Assembly (NCBI RefSeq): GCF_021568795.1
Contig: NZ_JAKGUE010000003.1
Coordinates: 62,001 to 126,000, forward strand
DNA: 64,000 bases
Source of the DNA: Dethiosulfovibrio faecalis
GTDB taxonomy: Bacteria > Synergistota > Synergistia > Synergistales > Dethiosulfovibrionaceae
Reading direction: 5' to 3'
Shown: positions 41,144-49,770 of the stretch, in pieces
How the letters are laid out: each line of letters starts with the position of its first letter
Numbering within the stretch: position 1 is the first letter of the stretch
Program-made: the position numbers and the translations under genes
Notes under the pieces: model-generated
Databases searched by the model: none
Seen by the model: the letters and a program-made list of their open reading frames with translations, nothing else
Told to the model about the DNA's origin: nothing

Positions 41144-42758
41144 AGGTCCAGGTCTCCGTGAGGGGTTCGGTCAGGTTCTCCCCTTTTTTCAGCAGTGCGG
41201 ACAGCTCTACGACGGGGCGGTTTCCCATCGAGGGGAACAGCGCCCTGAGTGACTCGTCGACGCCGGAGGTCACCCTGAAGGAGAGTCTCCAGCCCCCTGT
41301 AACGTCGTTTTTCACTAGCTGCTTGTCCACCAGCTTGGCTCCATCCCCGACGTAGACTATGCTGGACAGAGGTCCGTCCTCGGGGATATCGTCCAGGAGC
41401 CCTCCCTCGAAATCCACCACGAAGCGAACCGTCTTGGGGTCCCCTCCGTCGGCCATTCTGGTGGCTACCACACGTCCCAGAGGGTGGACCGCCTCTCCGG
41501 GAGCCATCCAGCTCATGCGATAGGAGAAGTAGAGCTTTTTCGGATAGGTCGGGGCCTCTCCCTCGGCTGCTTTCATCTTGTCCGGTATCCAGTAGGCCAC
41601 CACGTTATCGTGGATCTCGCTGTTCGTGGGAATCTCCACCAGCTCGACCCGACCCTTTCCCCATCCCTCGGCAGGCTCTATCCACAGAGACGGACGTCTC
41701 TCGTATCGGGCCTCCAGGTCCTGATAATGGTCGAAATCGGCGTCTCTCTGGACCAGTCCGAAACCGCCGGGATCGGCCATCTCGACGGAGGACAGGGAGA
41801 GCCGTCTCGGATTGCACAGTGGACGCCAGAGCCACTTGCCCTCCGAGTCACAAGTCAGCAGGCCATCCGAATCGTGGACCTCGGGACGGAAGTCGCCGGG
41901 CCGTCCGTTGTCGTTTTCTCCGTACAGGAACATGCTGGTAAGGGGGGCTATCCCCAGCTTGGCCACGTCCCTACGAAGAAACAGATCGCATGAAACGTCC
42001 AGCTCGGTGGTCTCCCCGGGATCTATCACGAAACGATAGGCTCCGGTCATTCCGGGACTGTCCAAAAGGGCGTAGACGGTCATAACGTCATCGCTAGCCT
42101 TCGGCCTGTCCAGCCAGAACTCCCTGAAATAGGGAAACTCCTCGCCGGACTGCAACGCCGTGTCCACAGCCAGTCCCCGAGCGGAGAGCCCGTACTGAAC
42201 CCCTTTCGCCACCGCCCTGAAATAACTGGCGCCGAGGAAAACCGCCACCTCGTCCTTGTAGTCGTCTTTGTTGAGATGGTGATGGACCCTGAAGCCTGCG
42301 AAATCCATGGAGACCGCCGCAACCCTATCGGCCAAGGAGCTGTCGCCGTATTCGAACATATCGGAGGAGAAGGCCACAGGCTCGACCCTTCCCTCGTCCA
42401 CCACGTTCACCCTGACGAAACGATTGTAGAACAACCCCGGGTGAAAGAACTGGACCTCGAAAGGCAGATTATCCCCTCTCCAGAGGGACTCTTCCGGGTT
42501 AAAGCGGATCTTTCTCCAATCGTCGTAGCTGAGATCCAGCAGAAAACCCGGCACGACCCCTTCCGGATCCTCGAAATCCGAGGAGGCCAGCTCCTCCGCC
42601 ATATCCCTCAATACACGGAAGGAGAAGACGTCGCCGGACAGATCTCCCGACGTCGCCTCCTCCGCTATAGCCGGCCCCGAGACCGACAGACAGGCCGCCC
42701 CTAAAAGGGCCGACAGTATTATCCTACGGAAAAACTTGAGTCTTTCGATAAAAATCAA
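41127..42758 (-). CDS. opgG: Periplasmic glucan biosynthesis protein OpgG/MdoG
   Basis: A 543-residue exported protein with a signal peptide (residues 1-32, cleavage at A-I-A). The OpgG/OpgD two-domain architecture follows: a large carbohydrate-binding beta-sandwich to about residue 400 and an Ig-like C-terminal domain. Family stretches such as F-Y-N-R-F-V-R-V-N and P-L-C-N-P-R-R-L-S are visible. It helps build or branch the glucan made by OpgH and is the first gene of the opgG-opgH operon. Confidence 0.9.
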   Translation of the reverse strand: MIFIERLKFFRRIILSALLGAACLSVSGPAIAEEATSGDLSGDVFSFRVLRDMAEELASSDFEDPEGVVPGFLLDLSYDDWRKIRFNPEESLWRGDNLPFEVQFFHPGLFYNRFVRVNVVDEGRVEPVAFSSDMFEYGDSSLADRVAAVSMDFAGFRVHHHLNKDDYKDEVAVFLGASYFRAVAKGVQYGLSARGLAVDTALQSGEEFPYFREFWLDRPKASDDVMTVYALLDSPGMTGAYRFVIDPGETTELDVSCDLFLRRDVAKLGIAPLTSMFLYGENDNGRPGDFRPEVHDSDGLLTCDSEGKWLWRPLCNPRRLSLSSVEMADPGGFGLVQRDADFDHYQDLEARYERRPSLWIEPAEGWGKGRVELVEIPTNSEIHDNVVAYWIPDKMKAAEGEAPTYPKKLYFSYRMSWMAPGEAVHPLGRVVATRMADGGDPKTVRFVVDFEGGLLDDIPEDGPLSSIVYVGDGAKLVDKQLVKNDVTGGWRLSFRVTSGVDESLRALFPSMGNRPVVELSALLKKGENLTEPLTETWTYEWRP

Positions 42759-42918
42759 ATGAGACTCCCCCTAATCTTAAAGGATGGCCTACATAGTACA
42801 TCGACACATCCCGCAAGGACAAGGGTATTATTTCCTATATAGGTAAAACTACGGACCAACCGCCGTCGGGGTCCTTTCGACGACGATCTTGAACAAATAT
42901 CCAGTTACGGAGTATCGA

Positions 42919-43356
42919 CTACTTCGCTATCGGTTCGATCGGATTGGAGGGATCTTTCTGCCAGTCGATTATGCCTCCCTTGTAGTTCTTCACCGACTCG
43001 TAGCCCATCTCGACCATCTTCTCGGCTATGACCCCGCTTCTCTTGCCGCTGTTGCAGTAGGTTATCACGGTGACATCCTTCGTCAGACCCATGGAATCGA
43101 GCTGGGCCTGGGTCATTGAGTCGAATTCTTTGTCGAAAACGTCGATGGCTCCAGGGATATGGCCTCCCTTTATGCCTTTCTTGGGAGATTCACCGTTGAA
43201 AACCTTCGGAGATCTCACGTCCACCAGAACGAATCCCGGCTTGCCGACATGCTCCTTGACGTAAGTCTGATCGACTATTCCCACCGAAGACGCAAAGGCC
43301 ACGGAGGCACAGAGAACCGCAAAGACACACATAGCGATATACTTCAGATTTCTCAC
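42919..43356 (-). CDS. Exported rhodanese-like protein
   Basis: A 145-residue protein with a signal peptide (residues 1-22) and a single rhodanese domain. The active-site loop is Y-C-N-S-G-K-R-S-G, with the persulfide-forming cysteine near residue 103. It could move sulfane sulfur outside the cytoplasm, fitting an organism that handles reduced sulfur. It is monocistronic. The 160-bp gap between it and opgG holds no gene that I can see. Confidence 0.88.
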   Translation of the reverse strand: MRNLKYIAMCVFAVLCASVAFASSVGIVDQTYVKEHVGKPGFVLVDVRSPKVFNGESPKKGIKGGHIPGAIDVFDKEFDSMTQAQLDSMGLTKDVTVITYCNSGKRSGVIAEKMVEMGYESVKNYKGGIIDWQKDPSNPIEPIAK

Positions 43357-43428
43357 AAAAACACTCCCTAACGTAATATTATTTATTACTTTAAGGATTG
43401 TATCCTTTGTCTACTACCCCGTCAAGGA

Positions 43429-44775
43429 TCAGTCGGGGTCCGCCTCCAGCGGATGCCTTCTGATATAGCCGTCCGCATAGGGAACGAAGATAGATATTAT
43501 GGCGAAGATCGCCAATATATACTGGTACCAGCAGGACGATATGAGGGACAGGGGGTTCGCTCCGCTCCCCATAAGCGAGGCGGCTATCAATATCTGGGCC
43601 CCATAGGGCAGAAGCCCCTGAAAGACGCAGGAGAATATGTCGAGCAACGAGGCGGTGCGTCTCGGGTCAACGCCGTGTTTCAGGCTGAGCTGCTTCGAGA
43701 GCTCCCCGTTGATGAGGATGGACACCGTGTTGTTGGCAGTGGCTATGTTCGTCAGGGAGACCATCCCAGCTATGCCGAGCTCCGCGGTCTTTCGATTCCC
43801 TATCACCTGGCTGACCTTGCCGAGTATCCAGTCTATTCCTCCCCCCCGTTCGACCATCCTGGCCAGACCGCCCATGAGCATCGACAGCAGGAATATGTCC
43901 ATCATTCCGGTAAAGCCTCCGTAGATGGCCTGGGAGTACCCCAACATGGAGAAGGTGTGGTTCCAGAGCCCTATGGCCCCGGAGAAGAGGATCCCTCCGG
44001 TCAGGACGACGAAGACGTTCATGCCTCCCAGAGCCGAGACCAGAACGAAGATGTAGGGAAGAACCTTCACGAAATCGTAGCTGTATTCCCCGGCCGGCAC
44101 GACCGTCTCGGGAGATCCGTATATGACCAGCAGCACTATGGTCACGACCGCCGCAGGAATGGCTATGGCGGCGTTGACGTTGAACTTGTCCTTCATGCGA
44201 ACTCCCTGGGTCCTTGTGGCGGCAATGGTGGTGTCCGATATTATGGAGAGGTTATCGCCGAACATACACCCGCCTATTACGGCTCCAACCGCAAGGGTCA
44301 CGTTGAGACCACCGGCCTGGGCTATCCCGACCCCGATGGGAGTCATGGCCACCACCGTCCCGACGGAGGTCCCGGTTGCCGTGGCTATGAAGGCCGATAT
44401 CACGAAAAGTCCCGCAGAGGCGTACTTGGGCGACAGAACCGCCATGCCCATATCCACCACCGCGTCGACCCCTCCGATCTCCCTGGATACCGTGGTGAAG
44501 GCTCCGGCCAAAAGGTAAATCAGGCACATTATGACTATGTTGGAATCCCCGCATCCCTTGACGAGCATGTCGAACTTCTCGTCCACGGTCCCCTTAACTA
44601 TAAAAAAGGCCGCCACTATCCCGATTATCACCGCCACAGGCGACGGCAGCTGATAGAAGGCCTTGTCCACTCCCTTGGCGGCCAGTATGACCCCCGTGGC
44701 GAGATAGACGAACACGAACACCAACAGGGGCAGAAACGCCAGACCTCTGCCCGATTCCTTCTTTTCCGATATCAT
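43429..44775 (-). CDS. NhaC-family Na+/H+ antiporter
   Basis: A 448-residue membrane protein with about twelve hydrophobic segments and NhaC-type stretches (T-A-T-G-T-S-V-G-T-V and G-G-C-M-F-G-D-N-L-S-I-I-S-D-T-T). Members exchange sodium for protons, malate/lactate or other solutes. It lies 13 bp after a corrinoid-type methyltransferase gene and is probably co-transcribed, which suggests solute exchange related to that enzyme rather than simple pH control. Confidence 0.88.
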   Translation of the reverse strand: MISEKKESGRGLAFLPLLVFVFVYLATGVILAAKGVDKAFYQLPSPVAVIIGIVAAFFIVKGTVDEKFDMLVKGCGDSNIVIMCLIYLLAGAFTTVSREIGGVDAVVDMGMAVLSPKYASAGLFVISAFIATATGTSVGTVVAMTPIGVGIAQAGGLNVTLAVGAVIGGCMFGDNLSIISDTTIAATRTQGVRMKDKFNVNAAIAIPAAVVTIVLLVIYGSPETVVPAGEYSYDFVKVLPYIFVLVSALGGMNVFVVLTGGILFSGAIGLWNHTFSMLGYSQAIYGGFTGMMDIFLLSMLMGGLARMVERGGGIDWILGKVSQVIGNRKTAELGIAGMVSLTNIATANNTVSILINGELSKQLSLKHGVDPRRTASLLDIFSCVFQGLLPYGAQILIAASLMGSGANPLSLISSCWYQYILAIFAIISIFVPYADGYIRRHPLEADPD

Positions 44776-44788
44776 TCCACCGATCCTC

Positions 44789-45856
44789 CTAATCCTCTAA
44801 CAGCTCGGGACGAATCGGCAACCGGCCGTATTCGCGTCCTGCGTCCATTATCGCCTTGATGTTCTCCATGGGAGTACCCTTGGGAATCTGACAACCGGTG
44901 CAGAGGATGAAGCCCTTGGGAGAATCCCAGGCCTTCCTTATGCACTCCCTGGCGGACCGGAACACGTCGTCCACGGTCCCGTTGGCCACCACGTCCACCG
45001 GAGGGATGTTGCCGGTAATAACGACCCTGTCCCCCATCACGTTCTTGGCGTCCTCCAGGTCCTCCACGTTGTCTATGGAGAAGTTCCCTATACCGGCCTC
45101 GACGCAGTCCTCCCACAGATCCCGGCTCTTCCCGCAGATATGCATGGTTGGCCTGCCTCCGGTACACTCGGCCACGTGGGCCACGTTGCGCTTCATGTAG
45201 GGCAGGGAGAAGCTCCTGAACTGCTTGGGACTTATGACGCTGGTGGAGGACACGGGATCGCAGAACCCCACCCCCAGTCCCAGCTGGGCCACCGCCTCTA
45301 TGTAGCGATCGTTCGACTCGGTTATTACCTCCATCACCTGATGCACCTTCTCGGGGGCCCTGACCATCCACTTGAGCAGATTCTCCGTCCCCACCACGGA
45401 AGCGGCCACGCTGAAGGGCCCTGTCATGGAAGCCCCTATGTCGGCCACGTCCCCCAGGGTGTCCTTTATGATCTCCAGGGCCTTGAGCAACAGAGGGAGC
45501 TTGCCGTCCCTGCGGGGATCCGCCGGCTCGAGGCGGTCCACGTCGTCGAAATCCTTCACCACCGGCTCCAGCAGATAGCTGATGTTGTCCTCCGGATAGC
45601 CTATCTTGGACCCCATGGCCTCCGCCATTCCTCTCAAGGTTGTGGATATGCCTATGCTGTCGTGGTGCAGATAGTCGAACAGGGCTATCTCCAGCTCGGC
45701 CATCCTCTCCGCCGAATGGTAATATTCCTTGGTTGTCACGCCTATGAACTCCGATTTTGTGACCCCCATGTCGGGAACCACCGGGATGCGGTCCATAGGC
45801 TCCCCCTTGGCGAACGCCGTCATCCGTTCCTTCGGAGTCATCTCATCCTTAAACAC
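44789..45856 (-). CDS. MtaA/CmuA-type uroporphyrinogen-decarboxylase-family methyltransferase
   Basis: A 355-residue TIM barrel of the UroD/MtaA/CmuA family. The zinc motif H-x-C lies in M-H-I-C-G-K-S, and the partner cysteine is in L-C-T-G-C. These separate methyltransferases from true uroporphyrinogen decarboxylases. Members transfer methyl groups from methylcobamide proteins to thiols. The start is GTG at 45856, overlapping the stop of a 7-codon upstream frame. No corrinoid protein is encoded in this window, so the partner is elsewhere. Confidence 0.82.
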   Translation of the reverse strand: MFKDEMTPKERMTAFAKGEPMDRIPVVPDMGVTKSEFIGVTTKEYYHSAERMAELEIALFDYLHHDSIGISTTLRGMAEAMGSKIGYPEDNISYLLEPVVKDFDDVDRLEPADPRRDGKLPLLLKALEIIKDTLGDVADIGASMTGPFSVAASVVGTENLLKWMVRAPEKVHQVMEVITESNDRYIEAVAQLGLGVGFCDPVSSTSVISPKQFRSFSLPYMKRNVAHVAECTGGRPTMHICGKSRDLWEDCVEAGIGNFSIDNVEDLEDAKNVMGDRVVITGNIPPVDVVANGTVDDVFRSARECIRKAWDSPKGFILCTGCQIPKGTPMENIKAIMDAGREYGRLPIRPELLED

Positions 45857-45879
45857 TAACTTTCACTCCTTTTCCCCAT
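45856..45879 (-). CDS. Seven-codon upstream ORF coupled to the methyltransferase gene
   Basis: An ATG with an excellent AAGGAGA site starts a frame encoding M-G-K-R-S-E-S, whose TAG shares its G with the GTG start of the methyltransferase (TAGTG). It could couple or limit translation of that gene. Its function is inferred from layout only. Confidence 0.45.
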   Translation of the reverse strand: MGKRSES

Positions 45880-45919
45880 AAAATTATCTCCTTTAGTTAT
45901 TGTCTTTATTACTCGGAGG

Positions 45920-45948
45920 AGTTTACTGTATACGGTCAAAACCGTCAA
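45920..45948 (-). promoter_or_regulatory. Promoter of the methyltransferase-NhaC operon
   Basis: On the minus strand TTGACG (45948-45943), 17 nt and TAAACT (45925-45920) precede the operon by about 65 nt. Confidence 0.65.
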
Positions 45949-45962
45949 ATGACAAATTCATA

Positions 45963-46006
45963 CGAAAAGCGGAGGCAGATCCCCGATGATCTGCCTCCGC
46001 TTTTCG
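45963..46006. terminator. Strong terminator after iadA
   Basis: A perfect 18-bp stem (45963-45980 with 45989-46006) with AAAA and TTTT inside the arms ends the iadA operon on the minus strand. Confidence 0.9.
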
Positions 46007-46024
46007 AATCTAATTTTTTACGTT

Positions 46025-47200
46025 CTAACTCTCGAAAACTCCCTTTACCGCTACCTCTCCGTCCTCCATCATCACCCGGCCTCGAGAGACCACGTGACGG
46101 ATGGACAGATCCGGGGTCAACACCACGAGATCCGAGTCGTAACCCCGTTCCAGACGGCCCTTTCCTCTCAGCCCAAGGCCGTCCGCCACGTTGGAGGTGA
46201 CCATGGCTACAACGGTCTCCAGAGGGGCCAGACCGGCGTCCACCGCCGACTTCATCCGTTCCATAAGGGATCTGGGAGAGCCCATCGCCATTCCGATCAG
46301 CCTCTTGCGATCGTCGAATCTGGGCAGGCTTCCGTTTCCGTCGGAACTGAGGGTTACCGAGGAGAGATCGGCGCCGGCCCTCAAAAAGGCCTCTATGGCG
46401 GCAAGAGCCCGACCGTCCGCGGTTATGTCCGCCCTGCCGCCGCAGAGGACAAGGTCAACCGCCTCCTTCAGGAGGTCGTCCGTCCGACCCACGTGGGTGG
46501 GGACGAAATGGCCCGGCGGCACCTCCAATCCTCGAAGGGCCTCCCTGATCGGGCCGAGTCCGGAGCTCTCAGACCCCATATGGACGCAGACAACCCCGAA
46601 CTTGCCGGACAGCATTCCCGCCGTCCTGACGTCCGACACCAGTCGCCTGATCTCCTGGACCGAGGGGTGGGAGCAACGGTGATCCGACAGGGCCATCTTG
46701 ACCCCTATCACCTTGTCTATAAGGACCATGTCCCTCATTGTCGATCCGGTCATGGTGGGAGAGGGTATACGATATGAGCCGGTGTATATCCAGGTGCTCA
46801 ATCCCTCGGCCTCCAACCCTCTGGCCTTAGCCAGAAGCTCCTCCAGAGAGCGAGACACCCCGTCGGTACCGAGCAGTCCGACCGCTCCCGTGACCCCGGC
46901 CTTCAAAAATGACGAAAGCTCGGCAGGAGGGGTTCTGAACTCCGGGCCTCCCTCTCCTCCGGCGCCGTTGAAATGGTTATGCTGATCTATGAACCCCGGA
47001 ACCACCTTGCAACCTCCGGCGTCCAGCACCTTTAGGTAGGGGAGACAAATCCCTATAGATCCCTCGTCGATCGGACCATCGATTACGACGATCTTACCCG
47101 ACACGGAGAGGAGATCTCTCCTAATCCAGGTGGAAGCCGAGGTCATGAGTTCCCCCCCCTTGACTAACAGAGGGGGGAGACATAAAGGCTCGTTCATCAA
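46025..47200 (-). CDS. iadA: Isoaspartyl dipeptidase (beta-aspartyl peptidase)
   Basis: A 391-residue amidohydrolase of the IadA type. The zinc ligands appear as D-Q-H-N-H near residue 72. The carboxylated lysine lies in G-V-K-M-A-L-S-D-H, the further histidines in V-C-V-H-M-G-S and P-T-H-V-G-R, and the catalytic aspartate in S-S-D-G-N-G. It cleaves beta-Asp dipeptides formed by protein ageing, useful in a peptide fermenter. It overlaps the NhaC gene upstream by 4 bp. Confidence 0.9.
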   Translation of the reverse strand: MMNEPLCLPPLLVKGGELMTSASTWIRRDLLSVSGKIVVIDGPIDEGSIGICLPYLKVLDAGGCKVVPGFIDQHNHFNGAGGEGGPEFRTPPAELSSFLKAGVTGAVGLLGTDGVSRSLEELLAKARGLEAEGLSTWIYTGSYRIPSPTMTGSTMRDMVLIDKVIGVKMALSDHRCSHPSVQEIRRLVSDVRTAGMLSGKFGVVCVHMGSESSGLGPIREALRGLEVPPGHFVPTHVGRTDDLLKEAVDLVLCGGRADITADGRALAAIEAFLRAGADLSSVTLSSDGNGSLPRFDDRKRLIGMAMGSPRSLMERMKSAVDAGLAPLETVVAMVTSNVADGLGLRGKGRLERGYDSDLVVLTPDLSIRHVVSRGRVMMEDGEVAVKGVFES

Positions 47201-48603
47201 ATATCACCTTTATCGTTGCGGTAGATTCCTATGCCGGTAAAGCCGTAAAACCAGGCGAATAGAGCTCCGGCGTAACACATGACCGCCCAGGGCAGATACT
47301 GCAACACCGGGACGTCCAGCACCGAGGACATATATATGCCGGCGGCGGACCAGGGAACTATCGCTACCGTGACGGTACCGGAGTCCTCCAGAGTCCTGGA
47401 AAGGACCTTCCGATCGATCGACAGGTCGTCGCAGAGATCCTTGTACATAGTTCCGGGCATTATTATGCTCAGATAGGAGTTACCGGTTCCCAAAGCGGTT
47501 ATTATCCCCGTAAGGGACACGGAAAAGATGAACTTCCCAACGCTGTTCTTTATAAACCTCTCCCTAAGAGCGGTGGTAACGGTCCTTATGGTACCGGAGA
47601 ACTCAAGCTGCCCCGCAAAGATATAGGCGAAGAACACCACGGCCACGGCACCGGCCATGAAGGAAAGCCCTCCTCGATTGAGCAGCTTGTCGACCGCCTC
47701 CGCACCGGTGGATAGAGACGGTCCCTTCGCCATGATACCGACGATTTCTCCAAGAGAATGTCCCTGCATCATCGCCAGAGGTGTGGCCGCTATCATGGAG
47801 ACCCAAAGGACCGGCAGAGTAGGATATCGCATATAGGCCAGGACCAGCAGCAACACGGGCGGGATCAAGACCACCGGTCCCAGTTTGAAGCTGCCCTGTA
47901 TGGCCGAGAGGATGACCTCTATCTTGGACATATCCATCTCTCCACCGCTTCTGGATCCGACTACGGCGTACAAGGCCAATCCGATTAAAAACGCCGGAAG
48001 AGTAGTCCACATCATCGACTTGATATGGTCTATCAGATCCGCCTCTGCCGTCGCAGCCGCAAGCACCGTCGTGTCCGAGACCGGACTGAGCTTATCTCCG
48101 AAATAAGAGCCGGCCACCACGGCTCCGGCTGCGGCAGGAAGAGGAACGCCCAAGCCATAGGCGATACCCATAAAGGCCACCCCGAAGGTGGCCGCCGACC
48201 CCCACGACGTACCGGTTAAAACGGAAGACATAGCGCATATTATCGCCGCCGAGGCAAGGAAGGTCTTAGGCGTAAGTATCTGAAGCCCGAGGTATATCAG
48301 ATAAGGCACCGTACCAGAGGCCATCCAGACCGCTATCATAGGACCTACCGTCAGGAGAATAAGGATGGCTCCGGAAGCCCTGGCTATCATGGGGATTACT
48401 CCTCCATCAAAAAGTTCACCCCAGGTAAAACCGTATCCGAACACGTAGATAGCCGAGGTCACCACGGACACCATCATTATCAATATGGCGGTATCGAAAC
48501 CGAGGAACAGCTTTCCTGCTATCATCATCAAAAGAATGAGGACTAAAATAGAAACGGCTCCCTGTAACCCTACCTCTCTGCGCTCTTTTTCACCACTCAA
48601 CAA
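47197..48603 (-). CDS. NhaC-family antiporter co-transcribed with iadA
   Basis: A 468-residue membrane protein of the NhaC superfamily with about eleven hydrophobic segments. The paired motifs L-T-G-T-S-W-G-S-A-A-T and G-S-Y-F-G-D-K-L-S-P-V-S-D-T-T are present. I start at TTG 48603, which has AAGGGG 7 nt upstream. The longer frame begins with a GTG at 48642 that has no ribosome site and falls in an inverted repeat near the transcription start. With iadA it may import or exchange peptide-derived amino acids. Confidence 0.85.
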   Translation of the reverse strand: MLSGEKERREVGLQGAVSILVLILLMMIAGKLFLGFDTAILIMMVSVVTSAIYVFGYGFTWGELFDGGVIPMIARASGAILILLTVGPMIAVWMASGTVPYLIYLGLQILTPKTFLASAAIICAMSSVLTGTSWGSAATFGVAFMGIAYGLGVPLPAAAGAVVAGSYFGDKLSPVSDTTVLAAATAEADLIDHIKSMMWTTLPAFLIGLALYAVVGSRSGGEMDMSKIEVILSAIQGSFKLGPVVLIPPVLLLVLAYMRYPTLPVLWVSMIAATPLAMMQGHSLGEIVGIMAKGPSLSTGAEAVDKLLNRGGLSFMAGAVAVVFFAYIFAGQLEFSGTIRTVTTALRERFIKNSVGKFIFSVSLTGIITALGTGNSYLSIIMPGTMYKDLCDDLSIDRKVLSRTLEDSGTVTVAIVPWSAAGIYMSSVLDVPVLQYLPWAVMCYAGALFAWFYGFTGIGIYRNDKGDI

Positions 48604-48617
48604 GACCAACCCCCTTA

Positions 48618-48661
48618 TTTTATGGACACACACAATGAACACTTTTTATGTGTCCATAAAA
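48618..48661. repeat. Inverted repeat over the start of the NhaC-iadA transcript
   Basis: Two perfect 13-bp arms (48618-48630 and 48649-48661) are separated by 18 bp. One arm adjoins the -10 box and overlaps the expected start point. It is a candidate repressor operator or a 5'-end RNA hairpin. Confidence 0.75.
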
Positions 48662-48689
48662 GTATAATGCCGCCAGATTATGCTGTCAA
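48661..48689 (-). promoter_or_regulatory. Promoter of the NhaC-iadA operon
   Basis: A consensus -35 TTGACA (48689-48684), 17 nt and TATACT (48666-48661) lie on the minus strand. Confidence 0.82.
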
Positions 48690-48765
48690 CGGTAAAATAG
48701 GGCGGTGATTTCGTCATGTAAAAGATGTACAATACGGCAAACGTAGTATATTAGGAGGTATATTC

Positions 48766-49713
48766 ATGGACAGTTTATACGTTGGGGCCGCCAGAGACCT
48801 TATAACGGCCTGCATAGATCTCCAGAAGTTGAATAAATACATCAGAGACCACGAAGGAATGCCTCCGGCTTTCTTTATGGCAATACCGGGAGAGTCGGCG
48901 CCTCTCATGACCAGCCTGGCGGTGGACGACAACGACAAGATATCTCTCTCCCTCGGCAGGGGATATCACGATCTGGACGAGGAGTTCAGCAGGGATCCGG
49001 AGGGAGTATCGGCCTTTTTCTTCACCTGCACCATCGGAACGAAGAGCTCCCTGTCCGATCAGGCCCTGGAGTGGTACGACTCGATAGAATACGAACCGGA
49101 CGGAATCCTGTACCCCGAGCCTCTGGTCTACGACGATTTCTTCGACAGCGTGAGATGTCCCCAGGCTGGAGAGATTATCTGTTTTCTATACGCGGTAAAG
49201 GCTGTAATAGAGCTCTGCAAGAGAGGAACTATCATGACCGAGGACTTCAGGGAGAGAAGGCCCATCGTCTTCGTCTCGGGCCATCCCTCCTGCCCCCTAA
49301 TAGGAATAGGCGAGGAGTTGTTCCATCGGAATACCTTCGCAGAGGTGGAGGCCCTTCCGTCCATGGACCGGTCGATCAGGGAGCTGCCGGTTATCGATAC
49401 CGGCTGGACCGTGGGAGCCAAGAAACTGGGAAGGGACGAGAGAGGCGGGCAGACCTTCATGGTCGTCGAGCTGGAGGGAGAGACCACCTCGGGGAAGAAG
49501 ATACCTGTGAACGGAGGCGGCCTCATCTCCCTGTGGAAGACCCTGGAGACCCTCTTCTCGACGGGAGCCATGGGGAAGCCGGGCATACCGGCCAGGCTAA
49601 GGATATGCCACCCCGGCCTGGCCCCCATGGCGAAGACCTTCATAGGAGACATGGTGGAGGTGACCCAGGCGGATCCCACCGACTCCATGGCTGTACTTTT
49701 GAATCTCGAGTGA
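48766..49713 (+). CDS. Protein of unknown function
   Basis: A 315-residue soluble protein without signal peptide or membrane segment. I do not recognise its family. It contains an H-P-S-C-P-L-I-G-I-G-E-E-L-F-H stretch near residues 172-186 and a C-terminal G-G-G-L-I-S-L-W-K region. The ribosome site (AGGAGG) and codon use are those of a well-expressed native gene. It is monocistronic, diverges from the NhaC-iadA operon and converges with hcp. It could be an enzyme, but nothing points to a reaction. Confidence 0.7.
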   Translation: MDSLYVGAARDLITACIDLQKLNKYIRDHEGMPPAFFMAIPGESAPLMTSLAVDDNDKISLSLGRGYHDLDEEFSRDPEGVSAFFFTCTIGTKSSLSDQALEWYDSIEYEPDGILYPEPLVYDDFFDSVRCPQAGEIICFLYAVKAVIELCKRGTIMTEDFRERRPIVFVSGHPSCPLIGIGEELFHRNTFAEVEALPSMDRSIRELPVIDTGWTVGAKKLGRDERGGQTFMVVELEGETTSGKKIPVNGGGLISLWKTLETLFSTGAMGKPGIPARLRICHPGLAPMAKTFIGDMVEVTQADPTDSMAVLLNLE

Positions 49714-49722
49714 GGAAAAAGA

Positions 49723-49752
49723 CGAAGGGAGCCCGTTTAGGGGCTCCCTTCG
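49723..49752. terminator. Terminator between the unknown gene and hcp
   Basis: A perfect 12-bp stem with a 6-nt loop. The minus-strand side is followed by a T-rich tail (TCTTTTTCC), so it mainly terminates hcp. Confidence 0.85.
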
Positions 49753-49770
49753 CGGTTCATCCGATATGGA

